64,000 nt of DNA, taken from GCA-2733415 sp965178655. GTDB taxonomy: Bacteria; Bacteroidota; Bacteroidia; Flavobacteriales; Flavobacteriaceae. The notes under the pieces were generated by a model that was not told the origin of the DNA, ran no database searches, and saw nothing but the letters and a program-made list of their open reading frames with translations. Numbering within the stretch: the stretch's first letter is position 1; every line of letters starts with the position of its first letter. Positions 52,025 to 61,732 of the stretch are shown here, one piece after another. Location of the stretch: the NCBI GenBank assembly GCA_965178655.1, contig OZ238266.1, positions 1,736,001-1,800,000 on the forward strand, read 5' to 3'. The position numbers and the translations under genes are program-made.

Positions 52025-54565
52025 TTAAAAAGGATAATTTATCCCAAAATTATAAACAGCATTTTTAAAGTTGTAATTTCTGAACCATTTTTTGTTTGTT
52101 TGATAGGGTTCATAGGTTTTAAAACCAACATCAAAACGTAGTATAAAGAAATTAAAATCATATCTAAACCCTGTTCCAGAGCCAATTGCTAGGTTTTTAA
52201 AATCGCTAAAGGAACTAAATATTCTATCAGGGTCATCTTCGTTATCAAGTACGTTCCAGATATTTCCGGCATCTATAAAAATAGCGCCTTTTAAATCTCC
52301 AAAAATATCATATCGCAATTCTACATTTAATGATATTTTCATGTTTGCTTCATTAAACTCATTTCTACCATTACTACTTCCGGGACCTAAGGAATAGGCG
52401 TCCCAAGCTCTATTGTCATTGCTTCCTCCAGCAAAAAAACTTCTTGAAAAAGGTATTGAGTTTGCATTCCCATAAGGTATTGCAATCCCAAAGAAACTTC
52501 TAAAAGCAAGAATATTATTGTGAGATAGGTCCCAATTTCTAATATAGTCTATTTCGGTTTTTATATACTGTGAGTAGGCTACGTTAAATAATTCATAGCG
52601 GTTGTCACTATCTTTATTTAGTTTTAGTGCTTTGGATAATAAGGAGGTTGTATTTCCTGCAAACTCAATTTTGAATCCTAGTCTACTAAACTCTTTGTCT
52701 AACAAGTTTTGCCTAGAATTTCTTGTAAATGAATAGCTGGTAGTGAATATAACGTTGTTTTTGGTTAGTCGTGTTTGTCTTTCTTCAATATTTCTAATTT
52801 CTTGAAGTTCACTATCGGTAATCATTGCGGCTACTGCTGGCGGAAGATTTTCGGTAAGTGCATCATTAATAAATTGATTGGTGTCTTCAGGAATACTTAA
52901 ATCACTAGTAGTATATAGGGTGTTTATAGCAATGTTGTTAAGTCTGTTGTAGGAGTTTGCATAGACGTTAAAATATTTGTCGGGATTTAAATTTCGTACA
53001 AACTGTGTATTGAATAAGTCAAACCTGTGCGTGGTTTTTTTAGAGGAGTACCAAGTGTAATTTAGAATACCTGTAAAAGTAGTTTTGTCTAGCCCTATGT
53101 TTGTTTGTGTACTAGCTCCAAGACTCATATGTGTGGTAGGAGACATCTTTTTAGGGATTATTTTTGCGGCATTTATAGGAAAAAATATCCTTGGAAAGGA
53201 GAGTTTTATATCTGCTCCAAATTCTCGCACATCAAAAAATTGATCGGTATTGTCACTAGCATCTTTAGAGGCGCCAAAAGCGCCTCTAAAGGCAACCTGT
53301 AGTGTTTCTGCTCCTCGAAACACATTTCTTGCCAGTAGCGAGGTGCTTAATGAGAGTCCTACGTTTTGAATGTTATTGTGTAGAGCATCAAGATTATATG
53401 CTAGCTCAAACCGTTTTAAAGGACTCAATAAAATGTTTGCAACTAAACTGTTGTTAGTGCTATCCCTAGGGTCTAATTTGTATTTTATAGTTGGGTATTT
53501 AAAGGTTTTTAAGTTGTTTAACTGTTTTAGCGTTAAAGATTTATCGTAGTCTTTATAGAGGCTATTTGGTTTAATAAAAACAGCATTTGTAATTGCTTTT
53601 GGCTTATATCGAAGTTTTCCAAAACTGTACAATTTGTAATTGTGATATTGGGCAGAGTCTGTAAAGGCACTATCTATATTTTGATATTTAAAATCGGTAT
53701 AAATACGTACATCGCTTATTTTATAGGGTTTATGAGGAGCGAAATAAGAACTGTCTAGGGTTTTTATTTGTTGATTTTTTATAATAGTCTCTATTCGGTA
53801 AGTATGTTTAATAGAGTCATAGATGTTTTGAAAAGAGATGCGGTCTTTTTTAAAAAAATAAAAACCAGCGTTCCGTAAAACATTGGTAATGTGTTCACGC
53901 TCTTTTATAAGTGTATTATCGCTATATTGTTTGCCTTTTTTTATGAAAGAGAGGTGTTTGTTTCTTTCTAAGATGTCGCATATTTCTGTGTTGTTGATGC
54001 GTTGTTCTAGTGAGTCAATGTGGTAAGGTTTTCCGGTTTTTAAATAATAGCTTACCGTAGCTTCTTTGGTAGAGTCTTTGGCTATTTTATAGTTAACAAT
54101 AGCGTCTTTCCATCCATTTTGTTGGTAATATCGTTGTATGTTTTGTGCACTAGCATTAATTTTTAATGAATCTATAAGTACTGGGGCTTCTCCAGATTTT
54201 TTTAGCCAGTTATGAAACCCCGTATGTGATTTTTGTAAGGTTTTGAATTGCTTAGGCGACAATAACTTAGTTAAAAACCGAGCTGTTTTTGGGTGATTTT
54301 TAGACCATTCTAAAAAAGAGGAATCAGGATTTTTATTTGCAAGGTTGTAAATACTGAGACGTAGGGGTAGTTTTAAAAACCGACTGTTTGGTTTAGATTT
54401 TAGTAAAGCTTCAAGCTTTTCATCAGTGTTCTCATCAGTATTTATTAAAATTTTATTCTCTGAAAGAATGATTTCGCCTTCTTTCAGGTTTTTGGTAACA
54501 CTACATGAAATAAAAAATGTAGATATTACCAGAATAAGTGATATTTTTGCTAAAAAAGGTTTCAA
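52025..54565 (-). CDS. BamA/TamA-family outer-membrane protein with lipoprotein signal (TamL-like)
   Basis: An Omp85-superfamily protein of 846 residues. The N-terminus is a lipoprotein signal (ILVISTFFISCSVTKNLKEGE, Cys near residue 21), unusual outside Bacteroidota but characteristic of TamL. POTRA-like repeats follow (for example IQRYYQQNGWKDAIVNYKI), then a C-terminal barrel with SFFAGGSNDNRAWDAYSLGPG, where RAWD corresponds to the VRGF-type strand motif, and a terminal YNFGINYPF. It probably takes part in insertion or surface display of outer-membrane proteins. No tamB-like gene adjoins it here. Confidence 0.9.
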   Translation of the reverse strand: MKPFLAKISLILVISTFFISCSVTKNLKEGEIILSENKILINTDENTDEKLEALLKSKPNSRFLKLPLRLSIYNLANKNPDSSFLEWSKNHPKTARFLTKLLSPKQFKTLQKSHTGFHNWLKKSGEAPVLIDSLKINASAQNIQRYYQQNGWKDAIVNYKIAKDSTKEATVSYYLKTGKPYHIDSLEQRINNTEICDILERNKHLSFIKKGKQYSDNTLIKEREHITNVLRNAGFYFFKKDRISFQNIYDSIKHTYRIETIIKNQQIKTLDSSYFAPHKPYKISDVRIYTDFKYQNIDSAFTDSAQYHNYKLYSFGKLRYKPKAITNAVFIKPNSLYKDYDKSLTLKQLNNLKTFKYPTIKYKLDPRDSTNNSLVANILLSPLKRFELAYNLDALHNNIQNVGLSLSTSLLARNVFRGAETLQVAFRGAFGASKDASDNTDQFFDVREFGADIKLSFPRIFFPINAAKIIPKKMSPTTHMSLGASTQTNIGLDKTTFTGILNYTWYSSKKTTHRFDLFNTQFVRNLNPDKYFNVYANSYNRLNNIAINTLYTTSDLSIPEDTNQFINDALTENLPPAVAAMITDSELQEIRNIEERQTRLTKNNVIFTTSYSFTRNSRQNLLDKEFSRLGFKIEFAGNTTSLLSKALKLNKDSDNRYELFNVAYSQYIKTEIDYIRNWDLSHNNILAFRSFFGIAIPYGNANSIPFSRSFFAGGSNDNRAWDAYSLGPGSSNGRNEFNEANMKISLNVELRYDIFGDLKGAIFIDAGNIWNVLDNEDDPDRIFSSFSDFKNLAIGSGTGFRYDFNFFILRFDVGFKTYEPYQTNKKWFRNYNFKNAVYNFGINYPF

Positions 54566-54713
54566 TAGAATTGATTAAAATAAATTACCTAGAGCAAGCT
54601 CATATGGTGTTTGTAAAGAAAAAGTATTGAAAATTACAGCGTAAGATTCAGAATACTTAAACCTCGATTGTTAATATGTCTCATATTATTGAGTCAAAAA
54701 TACATTAATTTGA

Positions 54714-55445
54714 ATGGTAAGCAAAAGTAGTATCACATTAATAAGAAGTTTAAAACAAAAAAAATATCGTTTACAGCATAAAATGTTTGTTGTAGAAGGG
54801 ATTAAAACGATTAATGAATTTTTAAATTCGTCATATGAGTGTTACGCTTTGTACACGACATCTTATTTTGATGGGTTAGCAAAAAATAACCAAGTACTTG
54901 TTTCAGAAAAAGAACTTCAGAAAATAAGTTTTTTAAAACAAACAAACTCTGCATTAGCGGTGTTTAAGATGAAAGATTCTTTAGCAGCAGATACGTCAAA
55001 ACTGCTAGTAGCTTTAGATGGTGTTCGCGATCCAGGTAATTTAGGTACAATTATTCGTTTGTGTGATTGGTTTGGGGTAACAGACTTGGTATGTAGTCTA
55101 GATACAGTAGATTGCTATAACCCCAAAGTGGTACAAGCAACTATGGGATCATTAACAAGGGTTAATGTAAGTTATGTCGCTTTAGAGGAGTATTTATTGT
55201 CATTGTCAGACATACCTGTTTATGGTACATTTATGGAAGGTGAAAATGTGTACGAAGTGGCTGCTGATACAAAAGGGATAATTGTTTTAGGAAATGAGGC
55301 CAATGGTATATCTGAAACTATTAGAGCACTAGTTTCTCATAAAATTACTATTCCTAAATTTGGTGCAATTCAAAAAACAGAAAGCTTAAATGTAGCAATG
55401 GCAACATCTATTGTGTTAAGTGAGTTTAAACGAAAGTGTTTGTAG
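54714..55445 (+). CDS. TrmH/SpoU-family RNA 2'-O-methyltransferase
   Basis: A SPOUT-class methyltransferase of 243 residues. An N-terminal substrate-binding domain (KQKKYRLQHKMFVVEGIKTI) is followed by the knotted SAM domain: motif 1 ALDGVRDPGNLGTIIRLCDWF, motif 2 IIVLGNEANGISETI and motif 3 KFGAIQKTESLNVAMATSIV. The RNA target (rRNA or tRNA) cannot be fixed from sequence. It is divergent from the TamL-like gene, and its stop abuts the porT stop with no gap. Confidence 0.94.
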   Translation: MVSKSSITLIRSLKQKKYRLQHKMFVVEGIKTINEFLNSSYECYALYTTSYFDGLAKNNQVLVSEKELQKISFLKQTNSALAVFKMKDSLAADTSKLLVALDGVRDPGNLGTIIRLCDWFGVTDLVCSLDTVDCYNPKVVQATMGSLTRVNVSYVALEEYLLSLSDIPVYGTFMEGENVYEVAADTKGIIVLGNEANGISETIRALVSHKITIPKFGAIQKTESLNVAMATSIVLSEFKRKCL

Positions 55446-56171
55446 TTACTGTACTGTAAAATTCAAGAAAATTCCGCGGGTTCTCATACTACTAATGTTT
55501 CCAGTCCACGGACTGCTAGGGCTATTGTCGTATTTTAGCTCATTTCCAGTAGCAAACACGCCTCTTATAGAAGGTGTAAATTTAAAGTACGGTAGATAAA
55601 AGTCAATCCCAAATCCTAGTTCCATAAAAGTAGGGTATTTTCGCATCCTGAATGTTCCGGCACTATTGTCATCAGCACTATTTTCATTTGCAGAAAGATT
55701 AATTGCAGTAGATATTCCGGTAATTAAAAAAGGCTTAAAGTTATTTATGCGTTTGGTACTTATCTTTAATAGTATAGGTAAATAGACATAAGTCGATTTT
55801 ACTTCTCGTTCCGCGTTAGCAGTGTTTGTAAAATCTATGTCAGAAGTGCTATAGCTTTCTGGGTACTGTAATGTTCTTGTGGTAAAAGATAATCCTGGTT
55901 CAAACCTTAAATCATAATGGTCGGAGATACGAAGGTTACCTATTAATCCAACATTAAAGCCAGTACTTGTTTTAACAGCAATATCTTTAGGGTGATTGTT
56001 GTTTTTGTATTGAAACTTAAAGTCTAAACTGTTAACTCCAAGATAGTATCCATAGCTTAGAGCCTTATTGTCATAGCTATTCCTGTTTCTGACTTTTTTC
56101 TTGCTGAATAGTTGTCCGTATGAACTGCTGAAAAAGCATATAAGTAATAAGGTGAAAAATAATTTCTTCAT
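55446..56171 (-). CDS. porT: PorT/SprT-family outer-membrane protein (type IX secretion)
   Basis: A beta-barrel protein of 241 residues with a signal peptide (MKKLFFTLLLICFFSSSYGQ). The LGVNSLDFKFQYK phrase, RFEPGLSFTTRTL and FMELGFGIDFYLPYFKFTPSIRG match the PorT family (SprT in F. johnsoniae), needed for type IX secretion and gliding. It lies 4 bp downstream of ubiE on the same strand, the arrangement known from Flavobacterium. This fits the presence of gldB and gldC in the window. Confidence 0.9.
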   Translation of the reverse strand: MKKLFFTLLLICFFSSSYGQLFSKKKVRNRNSYDNKALSYGYYLGVNSLDFKFQYKNNNHPKDIAVKTSTGFNVGLIGNLRISDHYDLRFEPGLSFTTRTLQYPESYSTSDIDFTNTANAEREVKSTYVYLPILLKISTKRINNFKPFLITGISTAINLSANENSADDNSAGTFRMRKYPTFMELGFGIDFYLPYFKFTPSIRGVFATGNELKYDNSPSSPWTGNISSMRTRGIFLNFTVQ

Positions 56172-56175
56172 AGAT

Positions 56176-56907
56176 TTATTTACTAGCGGTATAAATTGAG
56201 GCTACGCCAAATGTTTGCGGGTAATCCTGAACACTTATAAACCCAACTTTTTGTAAAATATTGTTTAGCGCTTTACCATACGGAAAATTTGCAGCAGATT
56301 CCGATAGATATCCGTATGCTTTTTTGTCTTTTGAAAATAGTTTTCCAATAAGTGGTAGTATTATATTTGAATGAAATAAATAACCTTGTTTAAAAGGGAA
56401 TTTTGTTGGCACAGCAGTTTCTAAAATAACAAATGTTCCGTTAGGTTTTAATACACGTAGTATTTCGGATAATCCAGTTTCTAATGTTTCAAAATTACGG
56501 ACACCAAAAGACACGCTTATGGCATCAAAAGAGTTGTCGCTAAAAGGTAGTTTTTCGGAGTCTCCTACAATTAGTTTAATACGATTTTCAAGCTGTTCTT
56601 GTGCAACCTTTTTTCGTCCTACAGATAACATTCCTTCAGAAATATCTAACCCAACAATGTTACTAGCCTTAGTGTTCTTGGCAAACATAATGGCTAAGTC
56701 TCCAGTTCCAGTAGCAATATCTAAAATTGAGTCGGCGTTTTTGTTGCGAACAATTTTCACAACTTTTTTACGCCATTTCTGATCAATTCCAAAAGAAATA
56801 ACCCTGTTTAAATCGTCGTATTCTTCTGATATAGTGTCAAACATTTTAGTGACTTGCGCCTTTTTTCCTAAGGAGGAGTCTTTGTAAGGGGTTATATTTT
56901 TTGACAT
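56176..56907 (-). CDS. ubiE: Demethylmenaquinone methyltransferase (UbiE/MenG)
   Basis: A SAM-dependent methyltransferase of 243 residues for the last step of menaquinone synthesis. Family signatures: FDTISEEYDDLNRVISFGID, SAM motif ILDIATGTGDLAIMFAK, FDAISVSFGVRNFE and NGTFVILETAVP. A near-consensus -7 element (TAATTTCG on the minus strand, 56928-56935) lies about 20 bp upstream. porT follows in the same unit. Confidence 0.96.
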   Translation of the reverse strand: MSKNITPYKDSSLGKKAQVTKMFDTISEEYDDLNRVISFGIDQKWRKKVVKIVRNKNADSILDIATGTGDLAIMFAKNTKASNIVGLDISEGMLSVGRKKVAQEQLENRIKLIVGDSEKLPFSDNSFDAISVSFGVRNFETLETGLSEILRVLKPNGTFVILETAVPTKFPFKQGYLFHSNIILPLIGKLFSKDKKAYGYLSESAANFPYGKALNNILQKVGFISVQDYPQTFGVASIYTASK

Positions 56908-57030
56908 GGTATAAAAAAAAGTTTTTGCGAAATTACAACTTAAAATTAGTTTCTACCAAACTATTGAGTTAGATATCTAAAGTATTCAGTGTTGGTATTC
57001 AGTTTTTAGTGTTCATTACTCCGCTTGTCT

Positions 57031-57050
57031 TTCTCGCGTAGGCGGGAATC
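57031..57050. repeat. Dispersed palindromic repeat, copy 2
   Basis: ttctcgcgtaggcgggaatc differs from copy 1 (1980-1999) at two positions. The preceding gtctt and the nearby cagttttcagt text are also shared with copy 1, so the repeat unit is longer than the palindrome. Confidence 0.65.
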
Positions 57051-57177
57051 TAAGAATAACAAGTCTTCAGTCTAAATGCCTAGCCTCTTTTCTTTTGCCA
57101 ATTGCCTTCTTTCTAATCTCTATTCTAGCATCTTGGTTCTTTTTTAGTTCATTTTAGTGTTTCTTTTAAATAAAATT

Positions 57178-57185
57178 TATCTTTG
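57178..57185 (+). promoter_or_regulatory. Candidate -7 element of trkA-trkH
   Basis: TATCTTTG is an exact TAnnTTTG match 72 bp upstream of the trkA ATG. Motif match only. Confidence 0.45.
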
Positions 57186-57257
57186 TACTCTTAATAGGTT
57201 ACTTTTCATTGCTTTTTAGTGATTTTTTGCTAACGTGTTAAGACAAAAAAATAACTC

Positions 57258-58607
57258 ATGAAAATAATCATTGCTGGAGCAGGAGAGGTAGGGTTTCACT
57301 TAGCAAAACTACTTTCTTTTGAAGCACAAGATATTACCCTAATAGACTGTAATAAGGAAAATTTGTCTTATGCAGACAATCATTTAGATATTAGAGTAAT
57401 TAAAGGAGATGCAACATCTATAGCTGTGTTAAAAGACGCACAAGTTGCTACTACCGATTTGTTAATAGCGGTAACCTCTTCAGAAACAACAAATATTACA
57501 GTATGTGTATTAGCAAAGCAATTGGGTGTTAAAAAAACCATTGCTCGTATTTCCAATTCAGAATTTATTGAGCATAAGGAGGAAATGCAGTTTTCTAAAT
57601 TAGGAATAGATGAGTTAATTTCTCCAGAGTCATTAGCGGCATCAGAGATAGAGTCGTTGCTAAATGAATCGGCATTTAATGAGCGATTTGAATTTGAGGG
57701 TGGCGCACTAACAATGTTCGGGTTGAATTTGTCTCGAAACGCATCATTTGTTGGTAAATCTGTAAAGCAAGCAGCCCAATTACTTCCAGAAATACATTTT
57801 GTACCTATAGCTATTCAGCGTTTTGGAACGCAGTACACAGTTATACCAAGAGGAGATACTATTTTTAAAGAGAATGATCAGGTTTATTTTGTAACAGCAT
57901 CAGGAGGTGTAGATGAGTTGTATCGTCTCTCCGGAAAAACAAAAGAATCTATTAAAGATGTTATGATATTTGGGGGGAGTAGTATTGGTGAAAAAACAGC
58001 TAAAAACCTTTGTAATCATAAGTTTAATGTAAAGTTGCTTGAAAAAAACAAGCACCGTGCATTTGAGCTAGCAGATGAGTTACCAAATGCATTAGTTATT
58101 AATGGAGATGGTAGAAATGTAGAACTGCTTAGTGAAGAAGATATTAATGAAATGGATGCTTTTGTAGCAGTAACAGGAAACTCAGAAACCAATATAATGT
58201 CTTGCCTAATGGCAAAATCTAAAGGCGTCAAAAAAACAGTAGCATTGGTAGAAAATATTGATTATTTTCAATTATCTCAATCTATAGGAGTAGACACTTT
58301 AGTAAACAAAAAATTAATTGCTGCAAATGCAATTTTTAGATATATCCGAAAAGGAGAGGTGGTAGCCTTAACACAACTCAATAATCTTAATGCAGAATTA
58401 TTAGAATTTGAGGTAAAAGAAAGCGCAAAAATATGCAATAGTTATATAAAAGATCTTTCTTTTCCAAGAGCTGCTATTATTGGAGGGATTATTAGAGACG
58501 AGGAAGGTATGATTGCATTAGGAGACTTTAAAATTCAAGCAAAAGACAAAGTTGTTGTATGTTGTTTACCAAGAGCCATATCAAAAGTTGAAAATCTATT
58601 CCAGTAA
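57258..58607 (+). CDS. trkA: Trk potassium uptake regulator TrkA
   Basis: A cytoplasmic NAD-binding regulator of the TrkH channel. It has 449 residues with two RCK units, each a TrkA-N Rossmann domain plus TrkA-C: MKIIIAGAGEVGFHLAKLL at the start and VMIFGGSSIGEKTAKNLC near residue 235. It lies 14 bp upstream of trkH, so both subunits are made together. Confidence 0.96.
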   Translation: MKIIIAGAGEVGFHLAKLLSFEAQDITLIDCNKENLSYADNHLDIRVIKGDATSIAVLKDAQVATTDLLIAVTSSETTNITVCVLAKQLGVKKTIARISNSEFIEHKEEMQFSKLGIDELISPESLAASEIESLLNESAFNERFEFEGGALTMFGLNLSRNASFVGKSVKQAAQLLPEIHFVPIAIQRFGTQYTVIPRGDTIFKENDQVYFVTASGGVDELYRLSGKTKESIKDVMIFGGSSIGEKTAKNLCNHKFNVKLLEKNKHRAFELADELPNALVINGDGRNVELLSEEDINEMDAFVAVTGNSETNIMSCLMAKSKGVKKTVALVENIDYFQLSQSIGVDTLVNKKLIAANAIFRYIRKGEVVALTQLNNLNAELLEFEVKESAKICNSYIKDLSFPRAAIIGGIIRDEEGMIALGDFKIQAKDKVVVCCLPRAISKVENLFQ

Positions 58608-58621
58608 CCTTATAATACATT

Positions 58622-60115
58622 GTGAAAAAACTAAACACTAAAATAATCTTTCATATTATGGGGGTATTGCTACTATTTAATGGTGGCTTTATGCTTATAG
58701 CAGCGCTAATCAGTTTTTTGTATAAAGATGGTGTAACAATAGATATTTTATTGGCAGGATTCTTTTCTATTACTGTTGGTGTATTGGTATTGTTGCTCAC
58801 TAAAAATCATAAAAAAGAACTTAAAAAGCGAGAAGGATATATTGTAGTTACTTTTGGATGGCTACTAATAACCTTATCCGGAACACTTCCTTATTTGTTT
58901 ACAGGGGCTATACCTAATTTTACCAATGCTTTTTTTGAAACAATGTCGGGGTATACAACTACAGGTGCTTCAATATTAAACAATATAGAGGCCATGCCAA
59001 AAGGCATATTGTTTTGGCGTAGTATGACACATTGGATAGGCGGGATGGGAATTATTGTTCTTGCAGTAGCCATACTACCTTTATTAGGTATTGGGGGTAT
59101 GCAGTTGTTTGCCGCAGAAGCTCCAGGACCAAGCACAGATAAATTGCATCCTCGTATTACCGATACCGCAAAACGGTTATGGCTAATTTATGTAGGGTAC
59201 ACTATTGCCGAAACAATCTTGCTAAAGTTAGCTGGAATGACATTTTTCGATGCTATCAATCATTCATTAGCAACCTTATCTACGGGAGGGTTTTCTACAA
59301 AAAATGCAAGCATAGCCCATTGGAATGACACACCAATAATACAGTATATTATTACCTTGTTTATGTTTTTAGCGGGAACAAATTTTGTATTGAGTTACTT
59401 TGCTTTTAAAGGAAAGGTTCAGAAAATAATAAAAGATGAAGAGTTTAAATGTTATAGTATATTCATGGTGCTATTTACAATACTCTGTGCTTACGTTGTT
59501 TATACTCAGGCAAATGTTGAGGTGTCGGCATACCATCCGCAAGTTTTAGGAAGTTTTGAAAGCGCTTTTAGGCATTCTTTATTTCAGGTTGTGTCTGTGG
59601 TAACAACTACAGGTTTTGTGAGTGCAAATTTTACAGGATGGACGCCCTTTTTATCGGTGTTCTTTTTTGGATTGATGTTTGTAGGAGGCTCTGCAGGGTC
59701 TACAGCAGGAGGCGTAAAAGTAGTTCGTCATTTGGTAATGATTAAAAACGGATTGCTAGAGTTTAAAAGAACATTGCATCCTAATGCAGTCATACCAGTG
59801 CGCTATAATTCTAAAGCAATTTCAAAAGAAATTGTATTTAATGTACTGGCATTTTTTATACTATTTATGTTGTTGTTTGTTATTGGGGCGTTAGGACTTG
59901 GTGTATTAGGCTTAGATTTTGAAACAGCAATTGGTGGAGCAGTATCTAGTTTAGGTAATGTAGGTCCGGCTTTTGGAATGTTAAATCCACTATCAAATTT
60001 CGAGCAACTACCAGCATTGGCTAAATGGTGGTGTGCATTTTTAATGCTACTGGGTAGGTTAGAACTTTTTACAGTGCTAATTGTATTTACACCTTTCTTC
60101 TGGAGAAATAGGTAG
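58622..60115 (+). CDS. trkH: Trk-type potassium transporter TrkH
   Basis: An integral membrane potassium translocator of 497 residues with four M-P-M repeats. Filter-like segments are MSGYTTTGASIL, LATLSTGGFST, VVTTTGFVSANF and VSSLGNVGPAFG; the loop GGSAGSTAGGVKVVR is the conserved gating region. The start is GTG, chosen because MKKLNTKIIFHIMGVLLLFNG begins just before the first helix. It is paired with trkA. Confidence 0.95.
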   Translation: MKKLNTKIIFHIMGVLLLFNGGFMLIAALISFLYKDGVTIDILLAGFFSITVGVLVLLLTKNHKKELKKREGYIVVTFGWLLITLSGTLPYLFTGAIPNFTNAFFETMSGYTTTGASILNNIEAMPKGILFWRSMTHWIGGMGIIVLAVAILPLLGIGGMQLFAAEAPGPSTDKLHPRITDTAKRLWLIYVGYTIAETILLKLAGMTFFDAINHSLATLSTGGFSTKNASIAHWNDTPIIQYIITLFMFLAGTNFVLSYFAFKGKVQKIIKDEEFKCYSIFMVLFTILCAYVVYTQANVEVSAYHPQVLGSFESAFRHSLFQVVSVVTTTGFVSANFTGWTPFLSVFFFGLMFVGGSAGSTAGGVKVVRHLVMIKNGLLEFKRTLHPNAVIPVRYNSKAISKEIVFNVLAFFILFMLLFVIGALGLGVLGLDFETAIGGAVSSLGNVGPAFGMLNPLSNFEQLPALAKWWCAFLMLLGRLELFTVLIVFTPFFWRNR

Positions 60116-60165
60116 TCAGTATTTAGTGATTGGTGTTTAAAGCATCAGCATTCAGTTAGTTGTCA

Positions 60166-60185
60166 TTCTCGCATATGCGGGAATC
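60166..60185. repeat. Dispersed palindromic repeat, copy 3
   Basis: ttctcgcatatgcgggaatc lies in the 231-bp gap after trkH, again beside cagcattcagtt-like text. It shares 16-17 of 20 positions with the copies at 1980 and 57031. The rest of the gap (60116-60346) shows no gene. Confidence 0.6.
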
Positions 60186-60346
60186 TTAAGTGAATAAAGA
60201 AAAGAGATTTCTTTTCTCAAGGCGAAGGCAGCATTCAGTTATAATCCATAATTTAAAGGCCTTACATCTTTATCTCTTCATTGTTCAATGCTTGCTAATT
60301 TTTTAGTTATAAATGTTTTGTAGAAGTATTGTTGTATCTTATGGCA

Positions 60347-61624
60347 ATGAAAGAAGATTTTTTGCATTACATATGGCAATATCAAAAATTCACGAATCAA
60401 TCGTTACTTACTGAGCAAGGTAAAAAACTACAAGTATTAGGTGTTGGTGAGCTAAATACAGATTCCGGTCCAGATTTTTATAATGCACAACTGGTATTAG
60501 GAGATCAAAGATGGGCAGGAACAGTTGAGGTGCATATAAAATCATCTGATTGGTATGTACATAAACACCACCAGGATATTGCATATAATAATGTTATTCT
60601 ACATGTGGTTTGGGAGGATGATATGCCTCTGTTTGATGTAAATAATAACCCTGTAGAAACCTTAGTATTAAAAGGTAAGGTGTCTCTAAAACTACTTTCG
60701 GTATATGCTAATTTACTTGCTCGTAAAAAAAGAATCCCTTGTGAGGCACAGTTACAAGGCGTCTCGACTTTTACAATTAATTTTTGGAAAGAAAAACTGC
60801 TTGTACAGCGTTTAGAACGAAAGGCACAGATAATTAAAGAACAATGCGTCTCTTATAAAAATGATTGGGAGGCTGTTTTGTTTGAAAGTTTAGCAGAGAA
60901 TTTTGGGCTAAAAATTAACGCAGCGCCATTTGGTCAGTTAGCAAAATCAATATCGTTCAAAGTTTTCAAGAAAGAATTGAGAAGTACATTAGCAATAGAA
61001 GCATTGTTGTTTGGTCAGGCTAATTTGTTGTCTAAAAAAATTGATGATACATATTACTCTGAGCTACAGTTAGAGTATAAATACTTAAAACAAAAACACC
61101 AATTAAAAACAGCACCAGTAGTTTTGCAGTTTTTTAGATTGCGCCCGTCGAGCTTTCCTACAATTCGATTATCGCAATTTGCTAGTGTATATTTGTTAAA
61201 CAAGAATTTGTTTTCTAAAATTATTGAAGCAAAAACAGTCAAAGACATACAAGAATTATTTTTAGTATCTGCAAGTAGTTACTGGAATGATCATTACGTT
61301 TTTGGAAAAACAAGCGCAAAGCGACAAAAGAAAATAAGTAAGTCATTTCTGGATTTACTCATTGTAAATACAATAATCCCTATAAAATACATGTATGCTA
61401 AAAGCATAGGTGTAGATAATTTTGAAGAGTTGCTAATGTTATTTAGGGCAATTAAACCAGAAAAAAACAATATAACTAAAACGTTCAGATCTTTAGGTGT
61501 GTCGATTAAAAATTCGGCAGATAGCCAATCGCTTATTGAGTTAAAAACAAAATATTGTAATGCACATAAATGTTTGCAGTGTGCTATCGGAAATAAATTA
61601 TTAGGTAAAGGTGCCGAACAATAA
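60347..61624 (+). CDS. DUF2851 family protein
   Basis: A conserved Bacteroidota protein of about 426 residues and unknown function. The N-terminal part is typical: MKEDFLHYIWQYQKF, GELNTDSGPDFYNAQL, GTVEVHIKSSDWYVHKH and NNVILHVVWEDD; the histidine- and aspartate-rich core could bind metal. The C-terminus has a conserved cysteine cluster (KYCNAHKCLQCAIGNKLL). ATGs at 60341 and 60347 are both possible; the second matches the usual family start. Confidence 0.88.
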   Translation: MKEDFLHYIWQYQKFTNQSLLTEQGKKLQVLGVGELNTDSGPDFYNAQLVLGDQRWAGTVEVHIKSSDWYVHKHHQDIAYNNVILHVVWEDDMPLFDVNNNPVETLVLKGKVSLKLLSVYANLLARKKRIPCEAQLQGVSTFTINFWKEKLLVQRLERKAQIIKEQCVSYKNDWEAVLFESLAENFGLKINAAPFGQLAKSISFKVFKKELRSTLAIEALLFGQANLLSKKIDDTYYSELQLEYKYLKQKHQLKTAPVVLQFFRLRPSSFPTIRLSQFASVYLLNKNLFSKIIEAKTVKDIQELFLVSASSYWNDHYVFGKTSAKRQKKISKSFLDLLIVNTIIPIKYMYAKSIGVDNFEELLMLFRAIKPEKNNITKTFRSLGVSIKNSADSQSLIELKTKYCNAHKCLQCAIGNKLLGKGAEQ

Positions 61625-61732
61625 AAAAGTAGTATTTTGCACATTACAATTATAAAGTAAATATGATTGCAATAAATTATATGAGAGTGCGGATAGTGAT
61701 TGCCTCTTAAAAGGCTCTCAAATTTAAAATAC

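Larger units (their letters stand above)
56908..57257. other. Divergent gap with dispersed repeats, no gene seen
   Basis: These 350 bp between ubiE and trkA contain repeated cagtattcagttt-like text, the palindromic repeat at 57031-57050 and a T-rich stretch. No coding frame or RNA gene is credible. The trkA promoter element lies at 57178. Confidence 0.55.

Noticed and set aside
61663..61710. Fifteen-residue ORF before the potassium channel gene
   Set aside because: It is too short and without distinctive composition; likely chance in the leader region.
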